Below, one piece after another: positions 11,801 through 26,800 of a stretch of 64,000 bases of DNA. Location of the stretch: contig OY727093.1 of the NCBI GenBank assembly GCA_963402885.1, positions 12,969,501 to 13,033,500 on the forward strand, given 5' to 3'. How positions within the stretch are numbered: position 1 is the first letter of the stretch; every line of letters starts with the position of its first letter. The notes below the pieces were generated by a model. That model did not search any database, was not told where the DNA came from, and saw only the letters and a list, made by a program, of their open reading frames with translations. The stretch is from Antedon bifida (Eukaryota > Echinodermata > Crinoidea > Comatulida > Antedonidae). A program made the translations under genes and the position numbers.

Positions 11801-14800
11801 TTGTTTGACTCAACAACAGGTGTGGGTATAACGACACAAGAAGATTCTACAACAGTTGACGTTACTACTGATGAAGGTATAACAACACAAGCCTTAACCA
11901 CATTCTTTGATTCAACAACAGGTGTGGGTATAACAACACAGAAAGATTCTACAACAGTTGACGTTACTACAACAACACACGCCTCAACCACATTGCTTGA
12001 CTCAACAACAGGTGAGGGTATAACAACACAGCAAGATTCTACAACAGTTGACGTTACTACTGATGAAGGTATAACAGCACAAACTCCAACCACATTGTTT
12101 GACTCAACAACAGGTTTGGATGTAACAACACAGGAACATTCTACAACAGTTGACGTTACTACTGATGAAGGTATAACAACACAAGCCTCAACCACATTGT
12201 TTGACTCAACAACAGGTGAGGGTATAACAACACAAGAAGGTTCTACAACAGTTGACGTTACTACTGATGAAGGTATAACAACACAAGCCTCAACCACATT
12301 GTTAGATTCAACAACAGGTTTGGATGTAACAACACAGCAAGATTCTACAACAGTTGACGGTACTAGTGATGAAGGTATAACAACACAGGCTTCAACCACT
12401 TTGTTTGACTCAACGACAGGTTTGGATGTAACAACACAGCAAGATTCTACAACAGTTGACGTTACTACTGATGAAGGTATAACAACACAAGCCTCAACCA
12501 CATTGTTTGAATCAACAACAGGTGAGGGTATAACAACACGAGAAGGTTCTACAACAGTTGACGTTACTACTGATGAAGGTATAACAACACAAGCCTCAAC
12601 CACATTGTTTGACTCAACAACAGGTGTGGGTATAACAACACAGCAAGATTCTACAACAGTTGACGTTACTACTGATGAAGGTATAACAGCACAAACTTCA
12701 ACCACATTGTTTGACTCAACAACAGGTTTGGATGTAACAACACAGCAAGATTCTACAACAGTTGACGTTACTACTGATGAAGGTATAACAACACAAGCCT
12801 CAACCACATTGTTTGACTCAACAACAGGTGAGGGTATAACAACACAAGAAGGTTCTACAACAGTTGACGTTACTACTGATGAAGGTATAACAACACAAGC
12901 CTCAACCACATTGTTAGATTCAACAACAGGTTTGGATGTAACAACACAGCAAGATTCTACAACAGTTGACGGTACTACTGATGAAGGTATAACAACACAG
13001 GCTTCAACCATTTTGTTTGACTCAACAACAGGTTTGGATGTAACAACAAAGCAAGATTCTACAACAGTTGACGTTACTACTGATGAAGGTATAACAACAC
13101 AAGCCTCAACCACATTGTTTGAATCAACAACAGGTGAGGGTATAACAACACGAGAAGGTTCTACAACAGTTGACGTTACTACTGATGGAGGTATAACAAC
13201 ACAAGCCTCAACCACATTGTTTGACTCAACAACAGGTGTGGGTATAACAACACAGCAAGATTCTACAACAGTTGACGTTACTACTGATGAAAGTATAACA
13301 ACACAAGCCTCAATCACATTGTTTGACTCAACAACAGGTGTGGGTATAACGACACAGGAAGGTTCTACAACAGTTGACGTTACTACTGATGAAGGTATAA
13401 CAACACAAGCTTTAACCACATTGTTTGAATCAACAACAGGTGTGGGTATAACGACACAAGTAGATTCTACAACAGTTGACGTTACTACTGATGAAGGTAT
13501 AACAGCACAAACTCCAACCACATTGTTTGATTCAACTACAGGTTTGGATGTAACAACACAGCAAGATTCTACAACAGTTGACGTTACTACTGATGAAGGT
13601 ATAACAACACACGCCTCAACCACATTGTTTGACTCAACAACAGGTGAGGGTATAACAACACAAGAAGGTTCTACAACAGTTGACGTTACTACTGATGAAG
13701 GTATAACAACACAAGCTTCAACAACTTTTTTTGACTCAACAACAGGTGAGGGTATAACAACACAAGAAAGTTCTACAACAGTTGACGTTACTACTGATGA
13801 AGGTAAAACAACACACGCCTCAACCACATTGTTTGACTCAACAACAGGTGAGGGTATAACAACACAGCAAGATTCTACAACACTTGACGTTACTACTGAT
13901 GAAGGTATAACAACACAGGCCTCAACAACATTGTTTGACTCAACAACAGGTGTGGGTATAACGACACAAGAAGATTCTACAACAGTTGACGTTACTACTG
14001 ATGAAGGTATAACAGCACAAACTTCAACCACATTTTTTGACTCAACAACAGGTTTGGATGTAACAACACAGCAAGATTCTACAACAGTTGACGTTACTAC
14101 TGATGAAGGTATAACAACACAAGCCTCAACCACATTGTTTGACTCAACAACAGGTGAGGGTATAACAACACAAAAAGGTTCTACAACAGTTGACGTTACT
14201 ACTGATGAAAGTATAACAACACAAGCCTCAACCACATTGTTTGATTCAACAACAGGTTTGGATGTAACAACACAGCAATATTCTACAACAGTTGACGGTA
14301 CTACTGATGAAGGTATAACAACACAGGCTTCAACCACTTTGTTTGACTCAACAACAGGTTTGGATGTAACAACACAGCAAGATTCTACAACAGTTGACGT
14401 TACTACTGATGAAGGTATAACAACACAAGCCTCAACCACATTGTTTGACTCAACAACAGGTGAGGGTATAACAACACAAGAAGGTTCTACAACAGTTGAC
14501 GTTACTACTGATGAAGGTATAACAACACAAGCCTCAACCACATTGTTTGACTCAACAACAGGTGTGGGTATAACAACACAGCAAGATTCTACAACAGTTG
14601 ACGTTACTACTGATGAAAGTATAACAACACAAGCCTCAACCACATTGTTTGACTCAACAACAGGTGTGGGTATAACGACACAGGAAGGTTCTACAACAGT
14701 TGACGTTACTACTGATGAAGGTATAACAACACAAGCATCAACCACTTTGTTTGACTCAACAACAGGTGTGGGTATAACGACACAAGAAGATTCTACAACA

Positions 14801-17800
14801 GTTGACGTTACTACTGATGAAGGTATAACAACACAAGCCTTAACCACATTCTTTGATTCAACAACAGGTGTGGGTATAACAACACAGAAAGATTCTACAA
14901 CAGTTGACGTTACTACTGATGAAAGTATAACAACACACGCCTCAACCACATTGTTTGACTCAACAACAGGTGAGGGTATAACAACACAGCAAGATTCTAC
15001 AACAGTTGACGTTACTACTGATGAAGGTATAACAGCACAAACTCCAACCACATTGTTTGACTCAACAACAGGTTTGGATGTAACAACACAGGAACATTCT
15101 ACAACAGTTGACGTTACTACTGATGAAGGTATAACAACACAAGCCTCAACCACATTGTTTGACTCAACAACAGGTGAGGGTATAACAACACAAGAAAGTT
15201 CTACAACAGTTGACGTTACTACTGATGAAGGTATAACAACACACGCCTCAACCACATTGTTTGACTCAACAACAGGTGAGGGTATAACAACACAGGAAGG
15301 TTCTACAACAGTTGACGTTACTACTGATGAAGGTATAACAACACAATCCTCAACCACATTGTTTGACTCAACAACAGGTGTGGGTATAACGACACAAGAA
15401 GATTCTACAACAGTTGACGTTACTACTGATGAAGGTATAACAGCACAAACTTCAACCACATTGTTTGACTCAACAACAGGTTTGGATGTAACAACACAGC
15501 AAGATTCTACAACAGTTGACGTTACTACTGATGAAGGTATAACAACACAAGCCTCAACCACATTGTTTGACTCAACAACAGGTGAGGGTATAACAACACA
15601 AGAAGGTTCTACAACAGTTGACGTTACTACTGATGAAGGTATAACAACACAAGCCTCAACCACATTGTTAGATTCAACAACAGGTTTGGATGTAACAACA
15701 CAGCAAGATTCTACAACAGTTTACGGTACTACTGATGAAGGTATAACAACACAGGCTTCAACCACTTTGTTTGACTCAACAACAGGTTTGGATGTAACAA
15801 CACAGCAAGATTCTACAAAAGTTGACGTTACTACTGATGAAGGTATAACAACACAAGCCTCAACCACATTGTTTGACTCAACAACAGGTGTGGGTATAAC
15901 AACACAGCAAGATTCTACAACAGTTGACGTTACTACTGATGAAAGTATAACAACACAAGCCTCAATCACATTGTTTGACTCAACAACAGGTTTGGATGTA
16001 ACAACACAGCAAGATTCTACAACAGTTGACGTTACTACTGATGAAGGTATAACAACACAAGCCTCAACCACATTGTTTGACTCAACAACAGGTGAGGGTA
16101 TAACAACACAAAAAGGTTCTACAACAGTTGACGTTACTACTGATGAAGGTATAACAACACAAGCCTCAACCACATTGTTTGATTCAACAACAGGTTTGGA
16201 TGTAACAACACAGCAATATTCTACAACAGTTGACGGTACTACTGATGAAGGTATAACAACACAGGCTTCAACCACTTTGTTTGACTCAACAACAGGTTTG
16301 GATGTAACAACACAGCAAGATTCTACAACAGTTGACGTTACTACTGATGAAGGTATAACAACACAAGCCTCAACCACATTGTTTGACTCAACAACAGGTG
16401 AGGGTATAACAACACAAGAAGGTTCTACAACAGTTGACGTTACTACTGATGAAGGTATAACAACACAAGCCTCAACCACATTGTTTGACTCAACAACAGG
16501 TGTGGGTATAACAACACAGCAAGATTCTACAACAGTTGACGTTACTACTGATGAAAGTATAACAACACAAGCCTCAACCACATTGTTTGACTCAACAACA
16601 GGTGTGGGTATAACGACACAGGAAGGTTCTACAACAGTTGACGTTACTACTGATGAAGGTATAACAACACAAGCCTCAACCACTTTGTTTGACTCAACAA
16701 CAGGTGTGGGTATAACGACACAAGAAGATTCTACAACAGTTGACGTTACTACTGATGAAGGTATAACAACACAAGCCTTAACCACATTCTTTGATTCAAC
16801 AACAGGTGTGGGTATAACAACACAGAAAGATTCTACAACAGTTGACGTTACTACTGATGAAGGTATAACAACACAATCCTCAACCACATTGTTTGACTCA
16901 ACAACAGGTGTGGGTATAACGACACAAGAAGATTCTACAACAGTTGACGTTACTACTGATGAAGGTATAACAGCACAAACTTCAACCACATTGTTTGACT
17001 CAACAACAGGTTTGGATGTAACAACACAGCAAGATTCTACAACAGTTGACGTTACTACTGATGAAGGTATAACAACACAAGCCTCAACCACATTGTTTGA
17101 CTCAACAACAGGTGAGGGTATAACAACACAAGAAGGTTCTACAACAGTTGACGTTACTACTGATGAAGGTATAACAACACAAGCCTCAACCACATTGTTA
17201 GATTCAACAACAGGTTTGGATGTAACAACACAGCAAGATTCTACAACAGTTTACGGTACTACTGATGAAGGTATAACAACACAGGCTTCAACCACTTTGT
17301 TTGACTCAACAACAGGTTTGGATGTAACAACACAGCAAGATTCTACAAAAGTTGACGTTACTACTGATGAAGGTATAACAACACAAGCCTCAACCACATT
17401 GTTTGACTCAACAACAGGTGTGGGTATAACAACACGAGAAGGTTCTACAACAGTTGACGTTACTACTGATGAAGGTATAACAACACAAGCCTCAACCACA
17501 TTGTTTGACTCAACAACAGGTGTGGGTATAACAACACAGCAAGATTCTACAACAGTTGACGTTACTACTGATGAAAGTATAACAACACAAGCCTCAATCA
17601 CATTGTTTGACTCAACAACAGGTGTGGGTATAACGACACAGGAAGGTTCTACAACAGTTGACGTTACTACTGATGAAGGTATAACAACACAAGCCTCAAC
17701 CACATTGTTTGAATCAACAACAGGTGTGGGTATAACGACACAAGAAGATTCTACAACAGTTGACGTTACTACTGATGAAGGTATAACAGCACAAACTCCA

Positions 17801-20800
17801 ACCACATTGTTTGACTCAACAACAGGTTTGGATGTAACAACACAGGAACATTCTACAACAGTTGACGTTACTACTGATGAAGGTATAACAACACAAGCCT
17901 CAACCACATTTTTTGACTCAACAACAGGTTTGGATGTAACAACACAGCAAGATTCTACAACAGTTGACGTTACTACTGATGAAGGTATAACAACACAAGC
18001 CTCAACCACATTGTTTGACTCAACAACAGGTGAGGGTATAACAACACAAAAAGGTTCTACAACAGTTGACGTTACTACTGATGAAGGTATAACAACACAA
18101 GCCTCAACCACATTGTTTGACTCAACAACAGGTGTGGGTATAACGACACAAGAAGATTCTACAACAGTTGACGTTACTACTGATGAAGGTATAACAGCAC
18201 AAACTTCAACCACATTGTTTGACTCAACAACAGGTTTGGATGTAACAACACAGCAAGATTCTACAACAGTTGACGTTACTACTGATGAAGGTATAACAAC
18301 ACAAGCCTCAACCACATTGTTTGACTCAACAACAGGTGAGGGTATAACAACACAAGAAGGTTCTACAACAGTTGACGTTACTACTGATGAAGGTATAACA
18401 ACACAAGCCTCAACCACATTGTTAGATTCAACAACAGGTTTGGATGTAACAACACAGCAAGATTCTACAACAGTTTACGGTACTACTGATGAAGGTATAA
18501 CAACACAGGCTTCAACCACTTTGTTTGACTCAACAACAGGTTTGGATGTAACAACACAGCAAGATTCTACAACAGTTGACGTTACTACTGATGAAGGTAT
18601 AACAACACAAGCCTCAACCACTTTGTTTGACTCAACAACAGGTGAGGGTATAACAACACAAGAAAGTTCTACAACAGTTGACGTTACTACTGATGAAGGT
18701 ATAACAACACAAGCCTCAACCACATTGTTTGACTCAACAACAGGTGTGGGTATAACAACACAGCAAGATTCTACAACAGTTGACGTTACTACTGATGAAA
18801 GTATAACAACACAAGCCTCAATCACATTGTTTGACTCAACAACAGGTGTGGGTATAACGACACAGGAAGGTTCTACAACAGTTGACGTTACTACTGATGA
18901 AGGTATAACAACACAAGCCTCAACCACATTGTTTGAATCAACAACAGGTGTGGGTATAACGACACAAGAAGATTCTACAACAGTTGACGTTACTACTGAT
19001 GAAGGTATAACAGCACAAACTCCAACCACATTGTTTGACTCAACAACAGGTTTGGACGTAACAACACAGGAACATTCTACAACAGTTGACGTTACTACTG
19101 ATGAAGGTATAACAACACAAGCCTCAACCACATTGTTTGACTCAACAATAGGTGAGGGTATAACAACACAAGAAGGTTCTACAACAGTTGACGTTACTAC
19201 TGATGAAGGTATAACAACACACGCCTCAACCACATTGTTTGACTCAACAACAGGTGAGGGTATAACAACACAAGAAGGTTCTACAACAGTTGACGTTACT
19301 ACTGATGAAGGTATAACAACACAAGCTTCAACCACTTTGTTTGACTCAACAACAGGTGAGGGTATAACAACACAAGAAAGTTCTACAACAGTTGACGTTA
19401 CTACTGATGAAGGTAAAACAACACACGCCTCAACCACATTGTTTGACTCAACAACAGGTGAGGGTATAACAACACAGGAAGGTTCTACAACAGTTGACGT
19501 TACTACTGATGAAGGTATAACAACACAAGCCTCAACCACATTGTTTGACTCAACAACAGGTGTGGGTATAACGACACAAGAAGATTCTACAACAGTTGAC
19601 GTTACTACTGATGAAGGTATAACAGCACAAACTTCAACCACATTTTTTGACTCAACAACAGGTTTGGATGTAACAACACAGCAAGATTCTACAACAGTTG
19701 ACGTTACTACTGATGAAGGTATAACAACACAAGCCTCAACCACATTGTTTGACTCAACAACAGGTGAGGGTATAACAACACAAACAGGTTCTACAACAGT
19801 TGACGTTACTACTGATGAAGAAATAACAACACAAGCCTCAACCACATTGTTTGATTCAACAACAGGTTTGGATGTAACAACACAGCAAGGTTCTACAACA
19901 GTTGACGGTACTACTGATGAAGGTATAACAACACAGGCTTCAACCACTTTGTTTGACTCAACAACAGGTTTGGATGTAACAACACAGCAAGATTCTACAA
20001 CAGTTGACGTTACTACTGATGAAGGTATAACAACACAAGCCTCAACCACATTGTTTGACTCAACAACAGGTGAGGGTATAACAACACAAGAAGGTTCTAC
20101 AACAGTTGACGTTACTACTGATGAAGGTATAACATCACAAGCCTCAACCACATTGTTAGATTCAACAACAGGTTTGGATGTAACAACACAGCAAGATTCT
20201 ACAACAGTTGACGGTACTAGTGATGAAGGTATAACAACACAGGCTTCAACCACTTTGTTTGACTCAACGACAGGTTTGGATGTAACAACACAGCAAGATT
20301 CTACAACAGTTGACGTTACTACTGATGAAGGTATAACAACACAAGCCTCAACCACATTGTTTGAATCAACAACAGGTGAGGGTATAACAACACGAGAAGG
20401 TTCTACAACAGTTGACGTTACTACTGATGAAGGTATAACAACACAAGCCTCAACCACATTGTTTGACTCAACAACAGGTGTGGGTATAACAACAAAGCAA
20501 GATTCTACAACAGTTGACGTTACTACTGATGAAGGTATAACAGCACAAACTTCAACTACATTGTTTGACTCAACAACAGGTTTGGATGTAACAACACAGC
20601 ATGATTCTACAACAGTTGACGTTACTACTGATGAAGGTATAACAACACAAGCCTCAACCACATTGTTTGACTCAACAACAGGTGAGGGTATAACAACACA
20701 AGAAGGTTCTACAACAGTTGACGTTACTACTGATGAAGGTATAACAACACAAGCCTCAACCACATTGTTAGATTCAACAACAGGTTTGGATGTAACAACA

Positions 20801-23800
20801 CAGCAAGATTCTACAACAGTTTACGGTACTACTGATGAAGGTATAACAACACAGGCTTCAACCACTTTGTTTGACTCAACAACAGGTTTGGATGTAACAA
20901 CACAGCAAGATTCTACAACAGTTGACGTTACTACTGATGAAGGTATAACAACACAAGCCTCAACCACATTGTTTGAATCAACAACAGGCGAGGGTATAAC
21001 AACACGAGAAGGTTCTACAACAGTTGACGTTACTACTGATGAAGGTATAACAACACAAGCCTCAACCACATTGTTTGACTCAACAACAGGTGTGGGTATA
21101 ACAACACAGCAAGATTCTACAACAGTTGACGGTACTACTGATGAAGGTATAACAACACAGGCTTCAACCACTTTGTTTGACTCAACAACAGGTTTGGATG
21201 TAACAACACAGCAAGATTCTACAACAGTTGACGTTACTACTGATGAAGGTATAACAACACAAGCCTCAACCACATTGTTTGACTCAACAACAGGTGAGGG
21301 TATAACAACACAAGAAGGTTCTACAACAGTTGACGTTACTACTGATGAAGGTATAACATCACAAGCCTCAACCACATTGTTAGATTCAACAACAGGTTTG
21401 GATGTAACAACACAGCAAGATTCTACAACAGTTGACGGTACTAGTGATGAAGGTATAACAACACAGGCTTCAACCACTTTGTTTGACTCAACGACAGGTT
21501 TGGATGTAACAACACAGCAAGATTCTACAACAGTTGACGTTACTACTGATGAAGGTATAACAACACAAGCCTCAACCACATTGTTTGAATCAACAACAGG
21601 TGAGGGTATAACAACACGAGAAGGTTCTACAACAGTTGACGTTACTACTGATGAAGGTATAACAACACAAGCCTCAACCACATTGTTTGACTCAACAACA
21701 GGTGTGGGTATAACAACAAAGCAAGATTCTACAACAGTTGACGTTACTACTGATGAAGGTATAACAGCACAAACTTCAACTACATTGTTTGACTCAACAA
21801 CAGGTTTGGATGTAACAACACAGCATGATTCTACAACAGTTGACGTTACTACTGATGAAGGTATAACAACACAAGCCTCAACCACATTGTTTGACTCAAC
21901 AACAGGTGAGGGTATAACAACACAAGAAGGTTCTACAACAGTTGACGTTACTACTGATGAAGGTATAACAACACAAGCCTCAACCACATTGTTAGATTCA
22001 ACAACAGGTTTGGATGTAACAACACAGCAAGATTCTACAACAGTTTACGGTACTACTGATGAAGGTATAACAACACAGGCTTCAACCACTTTGTTTGACT
22101 CAACAACAGGTTTGGATGTAACAACACAGCAAGATTCTACAACAGTTGACGTTACTACTGATGAAGGTATAACAACACAAGCCTCAACCACATTGTTTGA
22201 ATCAACAACAGGCGAGGGTATAACAACACGAGAAGGTTCTACAACAGTTGACGTTACTACTGATGAAGGTATAACAACACAAGCCTCAACCACATTGTTT
22301 GACTCAACAACAGGTGTGGGTATAACAACACAGCAAGATTCTACAACAGTTGACGTTACTACTGATGAAAGTATAACAACACAAGCCTCAATCACATTGT
22401 TTGACTCAACAACAGGTGTGGGTATAACGACACAGGAAGGTTCTACAACAGTTGACGTTACTACTGATGAAGGTATAACAACACAAGCCTCAACCACATT
22501 GTTTGAATCAACAACAGGTGTGGGTATAACGACACAAGAAGATTCTACAACAGTTGACGTTACTACTGATGAAGGTATAACAGCACAAACTCCAACCACA
22601 TTGTTTGACTCAACAACAGGTTTGGACGTAACAACACAGGAACATTCTACAACAGTTGACGTTACTACTGATGAAGGTATAACAACACAAGCCTCAACCA
22701 CATTGTTTGACTCAACAACAGGTGAGGGTATAACAACACAAGAAGGTTCTACAACAGTTGACGTTACTACTGATGAAGGTATAACAACACACGCCTCAAC
22801 CACATTGTTTGACTCAACAACAGGTGAGGGTATAACAACACAAGAAGGTTCTACAACAGTTGACGTTACTACTTATGAAGGTATAACAACACAAGCTTCA
22901 ACCACTTTGTTTGACTCAACAACAGGTGAGGGTATAACAACACAAGAAAGTTCTACAACAGTTGACGTTACTACTGATGAAGGTAAAACAACACACGCCT
23001 CAACCACATTGTTTGACTCAACAACAGGTGAGGGTATAACAACACAGGAAGGTTCTACAACAGTTGACGTTACTACTGATGAAGGTATAACAACACAAGC
23101 CTCAACCACATTGTTTGACTCAACAACAGGTGTGGGTATAACGACACAAGAAGATTCTACAACAGTTGACGTTACTACTGATGAAGGTATAACAGCACAA
23201 ACTTCAACCACATTTTTTGACTCAACAACAGGTTTGGATGTAACAACACAGCAAGATTCTACAACAGTTGACGTTACTACTGATGAAGGTATAACGACAC
23301 AAGCCTCAACCACATTGTTTGACTCAACAACAGGTGAGGGTATAACAACACAAAAAGGTTCTACAACAGTTGACGTTACTACTGATGAAGAAATAACAAC
23401 ACAAGCCTCAACCACATTGTTTGATTCAACAACAGGTTTGGATGTAACAACACAGCAAGGTTCTACAACAGTTGACGTTACTACTGATGAAGGTATAACA
23501 GCACAAACTTCAACCACATTTTTTGACTCAACAACAGGTTTGGATGTAACAACACAGCAAGATTCTACAACAGTTGACGTTACTACTGATGAAGGTATAA
23601 CAACACAAGCCTCAACCACATTGTTTGACTCAACAACAGGTGAGGGTATAACAACACAAACAGGTTCTACAACAGTTGACGTTACTACTGATGAAGAAAT
23701 AACAACACAAGCCTCAACCACATTGTTTGATTCAACAACAGGTTTGGATGTAACAACACAGCAAGGTTCTACAACAGTTGACGGTACTACTGATGAAGGT

Positions 23801-26800
23801 ATAACAACACAGGCTTCAACCACTTTGTTTGACTCAACAACAGGTTTGGATGTAACAACACAGCAAGATTCTACAACAGTTGACGTTACTACTGATGAAG
23901 GTATAACAACACAAGCCTCAACCACATTGTTTGACTCAACAACAGGTGAGGGTATAACAACACAAGAAGGTTCTACAACAGTTGACGTTACTACTGATGA
24001 AGGTATAACATCACAAGCCTCAACCACATTGTTAGATTCAACAACAGGTTTGGATGTAACAACACAGCAAGATTCTACAACAGTTGACGGTACTAGTGAT
24101 GAAGGTATAACAACACAGGCTTCAACCACTTTGTTTGACTCAACGACAGGTTTGGATGTAACAACACAGCAAGATTCTACAACAGTTGACGTTACTACTG
24201 ATGAAGGTATAACAACACAAGCCTCAACCACATTGTTTGAATCAACAACAGGTGAGGGTATAACAACACGAGAAGGTTCTACAACAGTTGACGTTACTAC
24301 TGATGAAGGTATAACAACACAAGCCTCAACCACATTGTTTGACTCAACAACAGGTGTGGGTATAACAACAAAGCAAGATTCTACAACAGTTGACGTTACT
24401 ACTGATGAAGGTATAACAGCACAAACTTCAACTACATTGTTTGACTCAACAACAGGTTTGGATGTAACAACACAGCATGATTCTACAACAGTTGACGTTA
24501 CTACTGATGAAGGTATAACAACACAAGCCTCAACCACATTGTTTGACTCAACAACAGGTGAGGGTATAACAACACAAGAAGGTTCTACAACAGTTGACGT
24601 TACTACTGATGAAGGTATAACAACACAAGCCTCAACCACATTGTTAGATTCAACAACAGGTTTGGATGTAACAACACAGCAAGATTCTACAACAGTTTAC
24701 GGTACTACTGATGAAGGTATAACAACACAGGCTTCAACCACTTTGTTTGACTCAACAACAGGTTTGGATGTAACAACACAGCAAGATTCTACAACAGTTG
24801 ACGTTACTACTGATGAAGGTATAACAACACAAGCCTCAACCACATTGTTTGAATCAACAACAGGCGAGGGTATAACAACACGAGAAGGTTCTACAACAGT
24901 TGACGTTACTACTGATGAAGGTATAACAACACAAGCCTCAACCACATTGTTTGACTCAACAACAGGTGTGGGTATAACAACACAGCAAGATTCTACAACA
25001 GTTGACGTTACTACTGATGAAAGTATAACAACACAAGCCTCAATCACATTGTTTGACTCAACAACAGGTGTGGGTATAACGACACAGGAAGGTTCTACAA
25101 CAGTTGACGTTACTACTGATGAAGGTATAACAACACAAGCCTCAACCACATTGTTTGAATCAACAACAGGTGTGGGTATAACGACACAAGAAGATTCTAC
25201 AACAGTTGACGTTACTACTGATGAAGGTATAACAGCACAAACTCCAACCACATTGTTTGACTCAACAACAGGTTTGGACGTAACAACACAGGAACATTCT
25301 ACAACAGTTGACGTTACTACTGATGAAGGTATAACAACACAAGCCTCAACCACATTGTTTGACTCAACAACAGGTGAGGGTATAACAACACAAGAAGGTT
25401 CTACAACAGTTGACGTTACTACTGATGAAGGTATAACAACACACGCCTCAACCACATTGTTTGACTCAACAACAGGTGAGGGTATAACAACACAAGAAGG
25501 TTCTACAACAGTTGACGTTACTACTGATGAAGGTATAACAACACAAGCTTCAACCACTTTGTTTGACTCAACAACAGGTGAGGGTATAACAACACAAGAA
25601 AGTTCTACAACAGTTGACGTTACTACTGATGAAGGTAAAACAACACACGCCTCAACCACATTGTTTGACTCAACAACAGGTGAGGGTATAACAACACAGG
25701 AAGGTTCTACAACAGTTGACGTTACTACTGATGAAGGTATAACAACACAAGCCTCAACCACATTGTTTGACTCAACAACAGGTGTGGGTATAACGACACA
25801 AGAAGATTCTACAACAGTTGACGTTACTACTGATGAAGGTATAACAGCACAAACTTCAACCACATTTTTTGACTCAACAACAGGTTTGGATGTAACAACA
25901 CAGCAAGATTCTACAACAGTTGACGTTACTACTGATGAAGGTATAACGACACAAGCCTCAACCACATTGTTTGACTCAACAACAGGTGAGGGTATAACAA
26001 CACAAAAAGGTTCTACAACAGTTGACGTTACTACTGATGAAGAAATAACAACACAAGCCTCAACCACATTGTTTGATTCAACAACAGGTTTGGATGTAAC
26101 AACACAGCAAGGTTCTACAACAGTTGACGGTACTACTGATGAAGGTATAACAACACAGGCTTCAACCACTTTGTTTGACTCAACAACAGGTTTGGATGTA
26201 ACAACACAGCAAGATTCTACAACAGTTGACGTTACTACTGATGAAGGTATAACAACACAAGCCTCAACCACATTGTTTGACTCAACAACAGGTGAGGGTA
26301 TAACAACACAAGAAGGTTCTACAACAGTTGACGTTACTACTGATGAAGGTATAACAACACAAGCCTCAACCACATTGTTAGATTGAACAACAGGTTTGGA
26401 TGTAACAACACAGCAAGATTCTACAACAGTTGACGGTACTAGTGATGAAGGTATAACAACACAGGCTTCAACCACTTTGTTTGACTCAACGACAGGTTTG
26501 GATGTAACAACACAGCAAGATTCTACAACAGTTGACGTTACTACTGATGAAGGTATAACAACACAAGCCTCAACCACATTGTTTGAATCAACAACAGGTG
26601 AGGGTATAACAACACGAGAAGGTTCTACAACAGTTGACGTTACTACTGATGAAGGTATAACAACACAAGCCTCAACCACATTGTTTGACTCAACAACAGG
26701 TGTGGGTATAACAACACAGCAAGATTCTACAACAGTTGACGTTACTACTGATGAAGGTATAACAGCACAAACTTCAACCACATTGTTTGACTCAACAACA

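Noticed and set aside
5827-15663. Very long minus-strand open frame opposite the array, and its sisters down to 51171
   Set aside because: It is a register shadow of the 102-bp unit: it has hydrophobic Val-rich composition, breaks at silent-type variants, and lacks splice or domain support. The sense frame joins to real domain exons.
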